Assembly (NCBI RefSeq): GCF_003574655.1
Contig: NZ_QNUM01000013.1
Span: 1-64,000 of the forward strand
Length of the DNA stretch: 64,000 nucleotides
Direction of reading: 5' to 3'
From: Cohaesibacter haloalkalitolerans
Lineage (GTDB): Bacteria; Pseudomonadota; Alphaproteobacteria; Rhizobiales; Cohaesibacteraceae
Shown piece by piece: positions 8,299-16,974 of the stretch. Each line of letters opens with the position of its first letter. Within the stretch, counting starts at the first letter, position 1. The translations under genes and the position numbers were made by a program. The notes under the pieces were generated by a model that ran no database searches, was not told where the DNA came from, and saw nothing but the letters and a program-made list of their open reading frames with translations.

Positions 8299-8988
8299 AT
8301 GCTGAAAGAATTGAGAGAAGAAGTTTTCCGTGCGAATATCGAGCTGAATGATCGCGGTGTTGTCATCTACACTTGGGGCAATGTTAGTGCGATCGACCGC
8401 GAAAAAGGGCTGGTTGTCATCAAACCGTCCGGTGTGCCCTATGATGCCATGACTGCCGATGACATGGTGGTGGTGGATCTGGACAACAATGTTGTCTGGG
8501 GCAGCAAGAAGCCGTCTTCCGATACCAAGACCCATACTACACTCTACAAGGCTTTCCCGCAGATCGGCGGTGTGGTGCATACCCATTCCCGTCATGCTGT
8601 CGCCTGGGCTCAGGCGCGCCGGGAAATTCCATGTCTTGGCACAACGCAAGCCGATTATTGTGCCGGTCCGGTGCCTTGCACAAAGCCACTGAGCGAAGAG
8701 CAGGTCAATCGCGATTACGAAACAACGACTGGCGAGGCCATTGTCGAACGCTTCAAGGGGCTTGATCCCGTGGCGGTTCCGATGGTTCTGGTTGCTGGTC
8801 ATGGTCCTTTTGCCTGGGGCAAGAATGCCGACGACGCCGTGCACAATGCTGTTGTGCTGGAAGAGGTCGCCCACATGGCAACCATCACAGCCACTATTTC
8901 CAATCCCATACCGCCGCTGGAGCAGTATGTGCTCGATTATCACTATGAGCGCAAACATGGCAAAAACGCCTGGTATGGCCAGAAATAG
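8299..8988 (+). CDS. araD: L-ribulose-5-phosphate 4-epimerase
   Basis: A 229-residue class II aldolase-fold zinc enzyme that converts L-ribulose 5-phosphate to D-xylulose 5-phosphate, the last step of arabinose entry into the pentose phosphate pathway. The zinc ligands His94 and His96 (HTHSRH) and His168 (AGHGPF) are present, with WGNVSAID and KPSGVPYD phosphate-binding segments. E. coli AraD has 231 residues. The start at 8299 is fixed by GAGGAGG at 8284-8290. It forms its own unit with an AraC-like site upstream and a strong terminator downstream. UlaF and SgbE are close relatives, but the flanking araA decides for AraD. Confidence 0.93.
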   Translation: MLKELREEVFRANIELNDRGVVIYTWGNVSAIDREKGLVVIKPSGVPYDAMTADDMVVVDLDNNVVWGSKKPSSDTKTHTTLYKAFPQIGGVVHTHSRHAVAWAQARREIPCLGTTQADYCAGPVPCTKPLSEEQVNRDYETTTGEAIVERFKGLDPVAVPMVLVAGHGPFAWGKNADDAVHNAVVLEEVAHMATITATISNPIPPLEQYVLDYHYERKHGKNAWYGQK

Positions 8989-8997
8989 TCAAGTCTT

Positions 8998-9043
8998 GCG
9001 GTTCCGAGGGGGGAATGCCTAAGCATCTCGGAACCGCTTTTTT
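8998..9043 (+). terminator. Intrinsic terminator after araD
   Basis: GCGGTTCCGAG (8998-9008) pairs perfectly with CTCGGAACCGC (9027-9037) and is followed by six T. It separates araD from araA, implying araA has its own promoter or relies on read-through. Confidence 0.92.
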
Positions 9044-9139
9044 GCGCAAAGGGGAGGGACCTTGGCTTTGCATCCTTGGCGCAAACATATCCAGACCATA
9101 TGCGCGAAAACGCCGGTCGAAAATTGAAAGGGCATGGAA

Positions 9140-10651
9140 ATGTTTGGTTTGAAACCGTTGAAATTCTGGTTTGTGTGCGGCTCGCAGCACCTCTACGGCC
9201 CGGAAACTCTGGCCGAAGTTGCAGACGACGCACGCAAGGTTGTTGAAGGGCTTACAAAAGACGGACGCCTGGTGCTGCCTATCGAGTTTGCGACCGTTGC
9301 CACCACCGGTGAGGAAATTGCCGATGTCTGCCGTCGCGCCTCTGCTGACCCCGAGTGCGGTGGTCTGATCCTGTGGATGCACACATTCTCGCCCGCCAAG
9401 ATGTGGATCCGTGGTCTCAATGCGCTGACCAAGCCGATGTTGCATCTGCATACTCAGCTCAATGCAGCCCTGCCATGGGACTCCATTGATATGGACTACA
9501 TGAACCTGCACCAGTCCGCCCATGGCGACCGTGAAGCAGGCTTCCTGCATACCCGCATGCGCATTGGCCGCAAGGTTGTGGTCGGTCACTGGAGTGATCC
9601 CGCCGTTCAGGACCGGATTGACAGCTGGATGCGTGCTGCTCGCGCCTGGGACGACTGGCAGGGCGCAGGGATCTGCCGTTTCGGCGACAATATGCGCAAT
9701 GTTGCCGTGACCGATGGCGACAAGGTCTCTGCCGAAATGGCCTTTGGCTTCAAGGTTGATTACTGGCCGGTTGGCGATCTGGTTGCCAAGATGGCCGAAT
9801 TCTCGGATGCTGAAGTGGAGGCGCTGGCAGCTTCCTACGACGACCAGTATGAACTGGTGCCTGAGCTTCAGGCTGGTGGCGCCAAACGAGCCTCCCTGTT
9901 GGATGCTGCGCGGCAGGAACTGGCGATTTCCGCATTCCTCAAGGAAGGTGGCTACAAAGGTTTCACTCATACCTTTGAAGACCTGCATGGCCTGCAGCAA
10001 CTGCCCGGCTTTGCTCCTCAGAGGATGATGGAGCAGGGTTTCGGCTTCGCAGGTGAAGGCGACTGGAAAACCCCGGCGCTCGTGCGTGCCATGAAGGTCA
10101 TGGGCCATGGCAAGAGTGGCGCCTGTTCCTTTATGGAAGACTATACCTATGATGTTTCCAAGCCGGGCGAAGAACTGGTTCTTGGGGCTCATATGCTTGA
10201 AGTTTGCCCGACTATTGCCGAGAACAAGCCGCGCATCGAAATTCATGAGCTGGGTATTGGTGGCAAGGCCGATCCTGTTCGCATGGTCTTCAATTCTGTC
10301 AAGGGTAACGCAGTCAACGCCTGCCTCGTCGACATGGGCAATCGCTTCCGTCTGATCGCCAATGCCGTAACGGCTGTTGATCATCCGGATCTGCCAAAGC
10401 TGCCGGTGGCGCGGGCTGTGTGGCAGTGCAAGCCGGACTTCAAGACCGCCTGTGAGGCCTGGATTCTGGCCGGTGGCGCCCATCATACCGCTTACAGCTA
10501 TGACGTGACCGCTGAAATGCTGGAAGACTTTGCAACCATCGCCGGTATCGAACTGGCCCTGATTGACGATGATACCAAGATTTCCGACTTCAAGCAGTCT
10601 CTGCGCATGAATGAAGTCTACTGGCATCTGGCCAAAGGTATCCGCGTCTAG
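9140..10651 (+). CDS. araA: L-arabinose isomerase
   Basis: An approximately 503-residue isomerase converting L-arabinose to L-ribulose. It matches E. coli AraA along its length: [11 protein letters not shown] near the N-terminus, [41 protein letters not shown] and FMEDYTY (the two metal-binding glutamates), GAHMLEVCP and ILAGGAHHT (the two metal-binding histidines). An ATG at 9134 is in frame, but GAAAGGG at 9127-9133 directly abuts it and is well spaced only for the ATG at 9140, so I prefer the latter. Product passes to AraB. Only about 90 bases separate it from the araD terminator. It is a cytoplasmic, manganese-dependent enzyme. Confidence 0.94.
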   Translation: MFGLKPLKFWFVCGSQHLYGPETLAEVADDARKVVEGLTKDGRLVLPIEFATVATTGEEIADVCRRASADPECGGLILWMHTFSPAKMWIRGLNALTKPMLHLHTQLNAALPWDSIDMDYMNLHQSAHGDREAGFLHTRMRIGRKVVVGHWSDPAVQDRIDSWMRAARAWDDWQGAGICRFGDNMRNVAVTDGDKVSAEMAFGFKVDYWPVGDLVAKMAEFSDAEVEALAASYDDQYELVPELQAGGAKRASLLDAARQELAISAFLKEGGYKGFTHTFEDLHGLQQLPGFAPQRMMEQGFGFAGEGDWKTPALVRAMKVMGHGKSGACSFMEDYTYDVSKPGEELVLGAHMLEVCPTIAENKPRIEIHELGIGGKADPVRMVFNSVKGNAVNACLVDMGNRFRLIANAVTAVDHPDLPKLPVARAVWQCKPDFKTACEAWILAGGAHHTAYSYDVTAEMLEDFATIAGIELALIDDDTKISDFKQSLRMNEVYWHLAKGIRV

Positions 10652-10680
10652 GACGGAGCCGAAGGTCAAATAAAACCTTG

Positions 10681-10708
10681 CCCGGCCAGGAAACTGGTCG
10701 GGTTTTTT
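10681..10708 (+). terminator. Intrinsic terminator after araA
   Basis: CCCGGCCAG (10681-10689) and CTGGTCGGG (10694-10702) form a 9-bp stem (one G-T) capped by a GAAA tetraloop, followed by six T. On the minus strand the stem is followed by a partly T-rich stretch, so it could also serve the convergent araC gene. Confidence 0.9.
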
Positions 10709-10773
10709 GTGTCTGTTTTTGCGGCGATCAAGGGGGGCAGCCTTGGGGCAAGGCTGCGCCTGATTGGGAATGG

Positions 10774-11835
10774 CTAGAGCCCTGAGCTTTTGGGCAGAGG
10801 CACCTCGGCGGCAAAGACCGCAGTTGCCTTGTCCAGTGCATCGTCGATCTTTTCGCCCTCGGAGCGGACGATCATTGACAGGCTGCGTTCGCGGAAGGTG
10901 CGCGGGCTCATGTTGGTATGGCGCCGGAAAACGCGGGAGAAATAGAGCGGGTCATCGTAGCCGACCATCTGGGAGAGGGCCTTGATGGGCACGTTGGAAA
11001 CGCGCAGAACCTGCATGGCATACTGGATGCGCTGACCGTCGCGCCACTGGACGATGCCGGTGCCGATATATTTGCGGAACAGATGCGACAGGCGCGAAGG
11101 CGAAAGGCAGACGTGATTGGCGATCTCGTTGACTGTCAGCGGTTTGTCCAGATTGTTGGAAATCAGCGTACAGGCGGCGAGAACGCGCTCGTCGATCTCG
11201 ATGTTGGACTTCTTTTCCGCTCTGTTCATCCTTGCGCAAAATAGCAGGATATGTTCCAGTCGGTTGAAGGCAAGGTCGGCTGACAGGCTGTCGGAAAGGC
11301 CTGCCCATTTCTCCACTTCCACGAACAGACGGAACAGCTCGCTGAAGCGGCTTTCGTCCTTGTGGCGCATGATATAGACGCCATTGACCGCCTCGTCCCA
11401 CTCCAGCCATGGCTTCCAGAAGGCGCGCGGCTGGAAGTAGATCCAGCGGTGCCACCATTTGTCGGCATCGGGGTTGCGGCCATAGAAATGCTGGGCGTCC
11501 GGCGGGAAGAGCGCAAGGTCTCCGGGGCTCAGAATCGTTGTATTCTTGCCATCGAACAGCTTTCCCTGACCGTCGACGGTCAGGTTGATGATCCAGCCAT
11601 GCATGCCATTGGGTCGGTCTATATGGAAGTCGAGCGGACCTCCCTTCTCGATCGGGGTGATCCCGGCGACCAGACGGATACCGAACTCGAATCCCGGAAA
11701 CAGGGCGGCGACTTCCTTGTCGTAGTTCTTGATGGAACTGCGATAGGAAAGCTTGTTGAATATTCTCTGGACCTGCGGATCTTGGGCAGGATCGAAATAA
11801 GAGTGATCGTCCATGTCTCTAGCCTGATGCTGCAT
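10774..11835 (-). CDS. araC: Arabinose operon regulator AraC
   Basis: A protein of up to 353 residues with an N-terminal cupin sugar-binding domain and a C-terminal double helix-turn-helix domain. It aligns closely with E. coli AraC: LVAGITPIE, DFHIDRPNGMHG, PGDLALFPPDAQHFYGR and VCLSPSRLSHLFRKYIG. Arabinose-contacting residues of E. coli AraC are conserved at a constant offset of 36: Thr60, Arg74, Tyr118, His129 and Trp131. The N-terminus is about 36 residues longer than in E. coli; starts at 11835 and 11814 both lack a good ribosome-binding site, so the start is uncertain. It is divergent from araB across 140 bases holding AraC-like sites, so autoregulation and araB control are expected. 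Confidence 0.9.
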   Translation of the reverse strand: MQHQARDMDDHSYFDPAQDPQVQRIFNKLSYRSSIKNYDKEVAALFPGFEFGIRLVAGITPIEKGGPLDFHIDRPNGMHGWIINLTVDGQGKLFDGKNTTILSPGDLALFPPDAQHFYGRNPDADKWWHRWIYFQPRAFWKPWLEWDEAVNGVYIMRHKDESRFSELFRLFVEVEKWAGLSDSLSADLAFNRLEHILLFCARMNRAEKKSNIEIDERVLAACTLISNNLDKPLTVNEIANHVCLSPSRLSHLFRKYIGTGIVQWRDGQRIQYAMQVLRVSNVPIKALSQMVGYDDPLYFSRVFRRHTNMSPRTFRERSLSMIVRSEGEKIDDALDKATAVFAAEVPLPKSSGL

Positions 11836-11842
11836 TGTGGAA

Positions 11843-11859
11843 TATCAGGATCGTCCATA
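11843..11859 (+). promoter_or_regulatory. Candidate AraC-binding half-site between araC and araB
   Basis: TATCAGGATCGTCCATA matches TAGC-N7-TCCATA at 9 of 10 fixed bases. Twenty bases further, TAGACGAAATCTACAGA (11863-11879) matches at 7 of 10, giving a tandem direct arrangement like araI1-araI2 of E. coli. It begins 8 bases before the 11835 start of araC, so it could also repress araC. Confidence 0.5.
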
Positions 11860-11860
11860 T

Positions 11861-11877
11861 TGTAGACGAAATCTACA
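11861..11877. repeat. Inverted repeat in the araC-araB intergenic region
   Basis: TGTAGA CGAAA TCTACA is a perfect 6-bp inverted repeat with a 5-base centre. It overlaps the possible second AraC half-site. It could bind another regulator or be a chance feature. Confidence 0.4.
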
Positions 11878-11975
11878 GAAATGAAAAGCTGTGTTATGGG
11901 TGAGTTTGAGGAGAATTATCCATAGGGACAGCGTTTTACACGCGTTGGCGCTAGAATGACAGGGAGGACAAACGA

Positions 11976-13604
11976 ATGAGTGCAACCGGTGACAACTGTG
12001 TTCTTGGTCTCGACTTTGGATCGGATAGTGTGCGGGCCGTGGTTGTTCGGGTCGCTGATGGGGAAGAGCTTTCCTCCGCCGTTGCCAATTACCCCCGTTG
12101 GGCTGAGGGGAAATTCTGCGATCCTGCTCGCCAGCAGTTTCGCCAGCATCCTTCAGACTATCTTGAATCGATGGTGTCTGCCGTGCGCGAAGCGGTCGCT
12201 GCACTGGACAAGCAGCCGAATGTGATCGGTATTGGTGTCGATACCACCGGCTCTTCGCCAATGCCGGTAACGGCAGACGGAACTGCGCTGGCGCTGAAGG
12301 ACGGATTTTCCACCGACCCGGACGCCATGTGCATTCTCTGGAAGGACCATACCTCAGTTGGCGAGGCGCAGGAGATCAATGATCTCTGCCATTCCGGCAA
12401 GTTCCCCGACTATACCAAATATGTTGGCGGCATCTATTCGTCCGAATGGTACTGGGCCAAGATCCTCAATGTCGGTCGTCGCAACCCGACCGTTTTCCGC
12501 GCTGCTGCCAACTGGGTCGAACTGTGCGACTGGGTGCCAGCCGTGCTGTCCGGCGTGACGGATGCTGCCAAAATCGTGCGCTCGCGCTGCGCCGCTGGCC
12601 ACAAGGCGCTGTGGCATCCCGAATTTGGTGGACTGCCGAGCCGCGAGTGGCTGCAGGCCCTTGATCCATGCCTTGGCAATCTGACCACGCCGCTTTATAG
12701 CGAAACCAAGACCAGCGATCAGGTCGCCGGTACGCTGTCGTCCGATTGGGCTGGCCGGTTCGGTCTCAACGCGGGCATTCCGATTGCCGTTGGTGCCTTT
12801 GACTGCCACATGGGTGCTGTGGGGGCTGGTATCGAGCCTTATTCGCTGGTGCGCGTGATGGGCACCTCGACCTGCGACATTCTTGTGGCGCCACCGGAAG
12901 AGGTTCAGGACACCCTTGTTCAGGGGATCTGCGGTCAGGTGCCGGGTAGCGTTTTGCCTGATTTCATCGGTTTTGAAGCCGGCCAATCCTCGTTTGGCGA
13001 CGTGTTTGCATGGTTCGAGCGTCTGCTGCAGTGGGGGCGCAATGGCCGCGGCAAGGCCGGGTCGCTGCTGCCTGAGCTGGAAAAGGAAGCTTCCGAACTG
13101 CCGCCGGGTGGTTATGGCGAGCGGGCGCTTGACTGGCTCAATGGCCGTCGCACGCCGGATGCCGACCAGACGGTTAAGGCCATATTGGCCGGCCTGCATC
13201 TGGGCTCGACGGCTCCCTCGATCTATCGGGCGCTCATCGAGGCAACGGCCTATGGCTCCCGTGCCATCGTTGAGCGGTTCGAGGAGCAGGGCGTTCAGGT
13301 CAAGAGCATTGTCGCCATTGGCGGCATCGCTCGCAAATCAAACTTCATTTCCCAGGTTTGTGCCGATGTCATGAACCGTCAGGTTGATGTGGTGCTGTCC
13401 GATCAGGCCTGCGCCCGTGGAGCGGCCATTTTTGCCGCAACCGCTGCCGGTGCCTATGAAGACATTCACAAGGCCAAGGCCGCCATGCTGAGCCCGATCG
13501 AGAAGAGCTTTGTTCCCGATCCCGAAAAGCACAAGCTCTACAATGCGATTTATGAAGACTACAAGCGCATTGGTGCCTTTGCCGGTGATCTGGCCAAGGG
13601 ATGA
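11976..13604 (+). CDS. araB: Ribulokinase (FGGY family)
   Basis: A 542-residue FGGY carbohydrate kinase that phosphorylates L-ribulose to L-ribulose 5-phosphate with ATP. It matches E. coli AraB (566 residues) throughout: GLDFGSDSVRAVVV phosphate loop, FCDPARQQFRQHPSDY, LWKDHTSVGEA, YVGGIYSSEWYWAKIL, AFDCHMGAVGAG, GTSTCDIL and IAIGGIARKS-type C-terminal motif (VAIGGIARKSNF). AGGGAGGA at 11960-11967 precedes the ATG. It is transcribed divergently from araC and ends in a strong terminator. With AraA and AraD it completes the pathway, though the three enzyme genes sit in three separate transcription units here. Confidence 0.95.
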   Translation: MSATGDNCVLGLDFGSDSVRAVVVRVADGEELSSAVANYPRWAEGKFCDPARQQFRQHPSDYLESMVSAVREAVAALDKQPNVIGIGVDTTGSSPMPVTADGTALALKDGFSTDPDAMCILWKDHTSVGEAQEINDLCHSGKFPDYTKYVGGIYSSEWYWAKILNVGRRNPTVFRAAANWVELCDWVPAVLSGVTDAAKIVRSRCAAGHKALWHPEFGGLPSREWLQALDPCLGNLTTPLYSETKTSDQVAGTLSSDWAGRFGLNAGIPIAVGAFDCHMGAVGAGIEPYSLVRVMGTSTCDILVAPPEEVQDTLVQGICGQVPGSVLPDFIGFEAGQSSFGDVFAWFERLLQWGRNGRGKAGSLLPELEKEASELPPGGYGERALDWLNGRRTPDADQTVKAILAGLHLGSTAPSIYRALIEATAYGSRAIVERFEEQGVQVKSIVAIGGIARKSNFISQVCADVMNRQVDVVLSDQACARGAAIFAATAAGAYEDIHKAKAAMLSPIEKSFVPDPEKHKLYNAIYEDYKRIGAFAGDLAKG

Positions 13605-13635
13605 TCGGTGTTTCCTGCCGATTTGTCTGAAATTG

Positions 13636-13672
13636 AAAAGCCCGGATGGTTTTCTGTCCGGGCTTTTTCATT
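13636..13672 (+). terminator. Intrinsic terminator after araB
   Basis: AAAAGCCCGGA (13636-13646) pairs with TCCGGGCTTTT (13657-13667) across a 10-base loop, running into a T-rich tail. Confidence 0.9.
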
Positions 13673-13760
13673 TTTCGTTTTTTTCCGACAATATGCTCTA
13701 GGCATTTTTTGCGAAATGCTGCTAAAGATAGCGCGAATTTGTAATCCCATGGAGGCCCCC

Positions 13761-14828
13761 ATGAGTTCGAACTCCCGCTCAACCGATTTCATTGTTCGCC
13801 GTCCTGATGACTGGCATCTGCATCTGCGCGATGGTGCGATGCTCAAGGCTGTTCTGCCGCATACCAGCGCCCATTTCGGGCGTGCGATCATCATGCCCAA
13901 TCTGGTGCCGCCGGTGGTCAAGACGGCCGATGCCGAGGCCTATCGGGCACGGATCATGGCGGCGCTGCCTGAAGGGCATGATTTCGAGCCGCTGATGACG
14001 CTTTATCTGACTGAAGGCACGGACCCTGCTGATGTGGAACTCGGAGCCAAATACGGTCTCATCAAGGCGCTGAAGCTCTATCCGGCCGGGGCAACGACCA
14101 ACTCCGACAGCGGCGTCCGCTCCATCGAGGCGGTCTATCCGGTGCTGGAGAAAATGAGTGAACTCGATGTGCCGTTGCTGGTGCATGGTGAGGTTACCGA
14201 CGCTGACATCGACATTTTCGACCGTGAGGCTGTCTTTATCGATCGGGTGCTTTCGCCGATCCGCGAGCGCTTCCCGTCCTTGCGCATTGTGATGGAACAC
14301 GTGACCACGGAAGACGGGGTCAACTTCGTCAAGGGGGCCGGAGACAGGACTGCCGCCACCATCACGACCCATCATCTGATCATCAATCGCAACACCATTC
14401 TGGTCGGCGGCATCAAACCGCACTATTTCTGCCTGCCGGTGGCCAAGCGTGAAAAGCACCGTCTCGCCCTGCGGGCTGCGGCCACCTCAGGCGATGCGCG
14501 CTTCTTCCTGGGCACCGACTCCGCTCCGCACATGAAGTCTGCCAAGGAATGCGCCTGTGGCTGCGCCGGTGTCTTCAATGCGAGCAATACGGTGAATTGT
14601 CTTGCCCATGTCTTCGAACAGGACGGGGCGCTCGACAAGCTTGAGGCCTTCATGTCCCTCAATGGCCCCGCCTTCTATGGCCTTGCGGCCAATGAGGCCC
14701 GTATCCGTCTGTTCAAAGGCGATGACCCCTTGTCCTATGAGACGCGGGTCTCCGTCGACGGGGACGAAGTGGTTGTCTTCGATCCCGGTTTTCCCCTGTT
14801 CTGGCGCTATGAAGCCGTTAACGCTTGA
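13761..14828 (+). CDS. pyrC: Dihydroorotase (type II)
   Basis: A 355-residue amidohydrolase, close in length to E. coli PyrC (348). It cyclises carbamoyl-aspartate to dihydroorotate in pyrimidine synthesis. Metal ligands are visible: HLHLRD near the N-terminus, the carbamylated lysine in ALKLYPAG, His in LLVHGEV and in VMEHVTTED, and Asp in LGTDSAPH. The ATG at 13761 follows GGAGG at 13751-13755; an ATG at 13749 in the same frame lacks spacing. pyrE starts 38 bases after the stop. The pair is unrelated in function to the flanking sugar genes. Confidence 0.93.
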   Translation: MSSNSRSTDFIVRRPDDWHLHLRDGAMLKAVLPHTSAHFGRAIIMPNLVPPVVKTADAEAYRARIMAALPEGHDFEPLMTLYLTEGTDPADVELGAKYGLIKALKLYPAGATTNSDSGVRSIEAVYPVLEKMSELDVPLLVHGEVTDADIDIFDREAVFIDRVLSPIRERFPSLRIVMEHVTTEDGVNFVKGAGDRTAATITTHHLIINRNTILVGGIKPHYFCLPVAKREKHRLALRAAATSGDARFFLGTDSAPHMKSAKECACGCAGVFNASNTVNCLAHVFEQDGALDKLEAFMSLNGPAFYGLAANEARIRLFKGDDPLSYETRVSVDGDEVVVFDPGFPLFWRYEAVNA

Positions 14829-14866
14829 GCCGCTGGGTCGGTTCGCACCTCTCAAAGGATGTCCTG

Positions 14867-15577
14867 ATGATTACTTCTTCTTTTCCTGATCGCGCGCTGA
14901 TGGCCGAACTGACGGCCAAGATGTTGCTGGAAGTCAAGGCTGTGCATTTTCGCACCGACGAGCCCTTCAAGCTGGCCTCGGGCATTGCCAGCCCGACCTA
15001 TATCGATTGCCGCAAGCTGATTTCCTATCCGCGTGTTCGCAATACGCTGATGGAATTCTGTGCGGCAACCATCATGCGCGACATCGGCTTCGAAAAGGTT
15101 GATGTGGTTGTCGGTGGTGAAACTGCGGGCATTCCCTTTGCAGCCTGGATTGCCGACAAGCTGGCCTTGCCGATGAACTATGTGCGTAAGAAACCGAAGG
15201 GCTATGGCCGCGATGCCCAGATCGAAGGGGCTCCCATCGCAGGCAAGCGGGCGCTGCTGGTGGAAGACCTGACCACGGATGGTGGCAGCAAGATCAATTT
15301 CGTTGAAGCCATGCGCAAGGCCGAGGCCGAGGTGAATGATACCATCGTGCTCTTCTACTATGACATTTTCCCCGAAGCGCTGGAAAACATGAAGAAGATC
15401 AATCTCAACCTGCATTATCTGGCCACTTGGCGCGATGTGCTGGCAGTTGCCAAGGCGGAGAATTACTTCGACACCAAGACCCTTGAAGGGGTGGAACGGT
15501 TCCTTGACGAGCCGCTCAAATGGTCTGGCGAACATGGTGGTGTCACCGAGATCACGGCGGTTCCCCAAAAGGGCTGA
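14867..15577 (+). CDS. pyrE: Orotate phosphoribosyltransferase
   Basis: A 236-residue enzyme that adds PRPP-derived ribose phosphate to orotate to form OMP. The PRPP-binding motif [13 protein letters not shown] and the flexible-loop lysines in [17 protein letters not shown] are clear. The ATG at 14867 is preceded by AAAGGA at 14855-14860; an upstream in-frame start at 14825 is not supported. It is probably co-transcribed with pyrC, catalysing the next-but-one step after dihydroorotate dehydrogenase, which is not encoded here. A terminator follows. Confidence 0.93.
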   Translation: MITSSFPDRALMAELTAKMLLEVKAVHFRTDEPFKLASGIASPTYIDCRKLISYPRVRNTLMEFCAATIMRDIGFEKVDVVVGGETAGIPFAAWIADKLALPMNYVRKKPKGYGRDAQIEGAPIAGKRALLVEDLTTDGGSKINFVEAMRKAEAEVNDTIVLFYYDIFPEALENMKKINLNLHYLATWRDVLAVAKAENYFDTKTLEGVERFLDEPLKWSGEHGGVTEITAVPQKG

Positions 15578-15605
15578 GACGTCAAATGGATTGATCTAGG
15601 ACTTG

Positions 15606-15639
15606 AGGGCAGGAGCGGGCAACCGGCTTCTGCCCTTTT
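15606..15639 (+). terminator. Intrinsic terminator after pyrE
   Basis: GGGCAGGAGC (15607-15616) pairs with GCTTCTGCCC (15626-15635), one G-T pair, 9-base loop, followed by TTTTCCTTT. It lies between the convergent pyrE and lacI-type genes. Confidence 0.78.
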
Positions 15640-15695
15640 CCTTTGGTGTCAAAGCTGCGCGCTGGATTGAACTCTGGCTTGGATGTGAGGAAAGA

Positions 15696-16703
15696 TCAGC
15701 AGCTCGCGCGCCAGCGGATCTTGGTGCCCAGCACAACCTTTTTGGCAAAGCTGCGACCGGCGATGCGTTCAAGCAGCAGGTCCACGGCGGTGCGGCCGAT
15801 TTCCTCGGCGGGGATGGCAACGGTCGTCAGGCCCGGTTCGATGAGACCGGCGGCCGGGATATCGTTGAAACCGACGATGCGGATATCGTCCGGCACCTTC
15901 AGGTCAAAGCTGTTGGCGGCTTGAATGGCGCCAATGGCCATGGTGTCGTTGGCGGCGATGATGATCTCGGGGCGGTCGCTGGCGTCAAGCAACTGTCGGG
16001 CCAGTTCAAAGCCGCTGATCGGGGTCAGGCGCTCGAAGCGCACATTGGCCGGGGCGTCCAGCCCGCGTTCGCGAAACCAGCTCATGAAGGTGCGGCTGCG
16101 CAGGTCCGGGTAGGGGCGGCGCGGGTTTTCCTCTCCCGATGAGGCGCCGATGAAGCCGAACTTCCTGTATCCCTTTTCCCACAGCGCGTTGAGGATATCG
16201 GCAGTTGCCTGTTCCAGATCCGGATAGACGCAGTCGATGTCCTTGCGATCGGGTGGAAAATCGACACAGACCAGCGGGGTTCCAAGATCGGCCAGTGCGT
16301 CGATGGTCTTGCGGCCATGGGGGCCGACCACCAGAATGGCGCTATCCTTGCGCGGGAAATCCTCCGGCAGGTCGCCGAGCAGGCTGAAGCGGTTGTCGAT
16401 CCGCAATCCGGCTTCGGACAGGCGCTTCTCGATGCTGTGGCGGATGGTGATGAAATAGGGATCGGCAAGCTCTTCGGTGGGGTCGAGCGTGTGCAACAGG
16501 GTGATGGTTGCCTGCCGGGTGCCGCTGAGGCGCTTTTTCTTGCCGCGCATGCGAGGCGGGGCATAGTTGAGATCCTGGGCGGTCTCGATGATCTGGCGGC
16601 GCTTGCTTTCGGAGACGGACAGGCTGCTGTCATAGTTGAGGACGCGGGAGACTGTGGTCGGAGAAACGCCCACGCGTTCCGCTATGTCCTTGATGGTGGC
16701 CAT
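15696..16703 (-). CDS. LacI-family transcriptional regulator, probable galactose regulator
   Basis: A 335-residue repressor-type protein with the N-terminal LacI helix-turn-helix (MATIKDIAERVGVSPTTVSR, VLN and a LNYAPPR hinge region) and a periplasmic-binding-protein-like effector domain containing GFNDIPAAGLIEPGLTTV. The start at 16703 is supported by AGGAAG 8 bases upstream on the minus strand; a longer frame to 16748 exists. It faces galE-galT-galK across 271 bases that include a perfect 16-bp palindrome, so control of gal genes is the natural inference. N-terminal wording recalls EbgR/GalR members. The effector is not deducible. Confidence 0.85.
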   Translation of the reverse strand: MATIKDIAERVGVSPTTVSRVLNYDSSLSVSESKRRQIIETAQDLNYAPPRMRGKKKRLSGTRQATITLLHTLDPTEELADPYFITIRHSIEKRLSEAGLRIDNRFSLLGDLPEDFPRKDSAILVVGPHGRKTIDALADLGTPLVCVDFPPDRKDIDCVYPDLEQATADILNALWEKGYRKFGFIGASSGEENPRRPYPDLRSRTFMSWFRERGLDAPANVRFERLTPISGFELARQLLDASDRPEIIIAANDTMAIGAIQAANSFDLKVPDDIRIVGFNDIPAAGLIEPGLTTVAIPAEEIGRTAVDLLLERIAGRSFAKKVVLGTKIRWRASC

Positions 16704-16841
16704 GTCTCGACTTCCTGTTGTGTCGCTCCGATGAGTGCTTTCAAGCACAAGAACCGCCCGTTGAAAAGAGGGGAGCTGTGATATGGTGCCAAACGCGGGG
16801 ATTGTTCCTACGATGCTGTTAGTATGCTGAAGATAATTTTG

Positions 16842-16857
16842 TAGTAAATATTTACTA
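16842..16857. promoter_or_regulatory. Palindromic operator candidate for galETK
   Basis: TAGTAAAT ATTTACTA is a perfect 16-bp palindrome in the divergent region between the LacI-family gene and galE, 139 bases from the former start and 118 bases before galE. LacI-family repressors bind palindromes of this size. It lacks the central CG common in GalR/LacI operators, so the assignment is tentative. Confidence 0.5.
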
Positions 16858-16974
16858 ATGTCAAATTGTGCGTTAGGCTATGATATCTGTGAGGACTATG
16901 GTTTAACGACGAGCATTGAGCCATTTTGATTGACGGCCGGTCGCAAAGGCGGGCCACTTGCGGGGAACTGGGAT

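Noticed and set aside
8894-10669. 591-residue open frame antisense to araA
   Set aside because: Shadow frame; araA on the plus strand matches L-arabinose isomerase along its length and the antisense product matches nothing.
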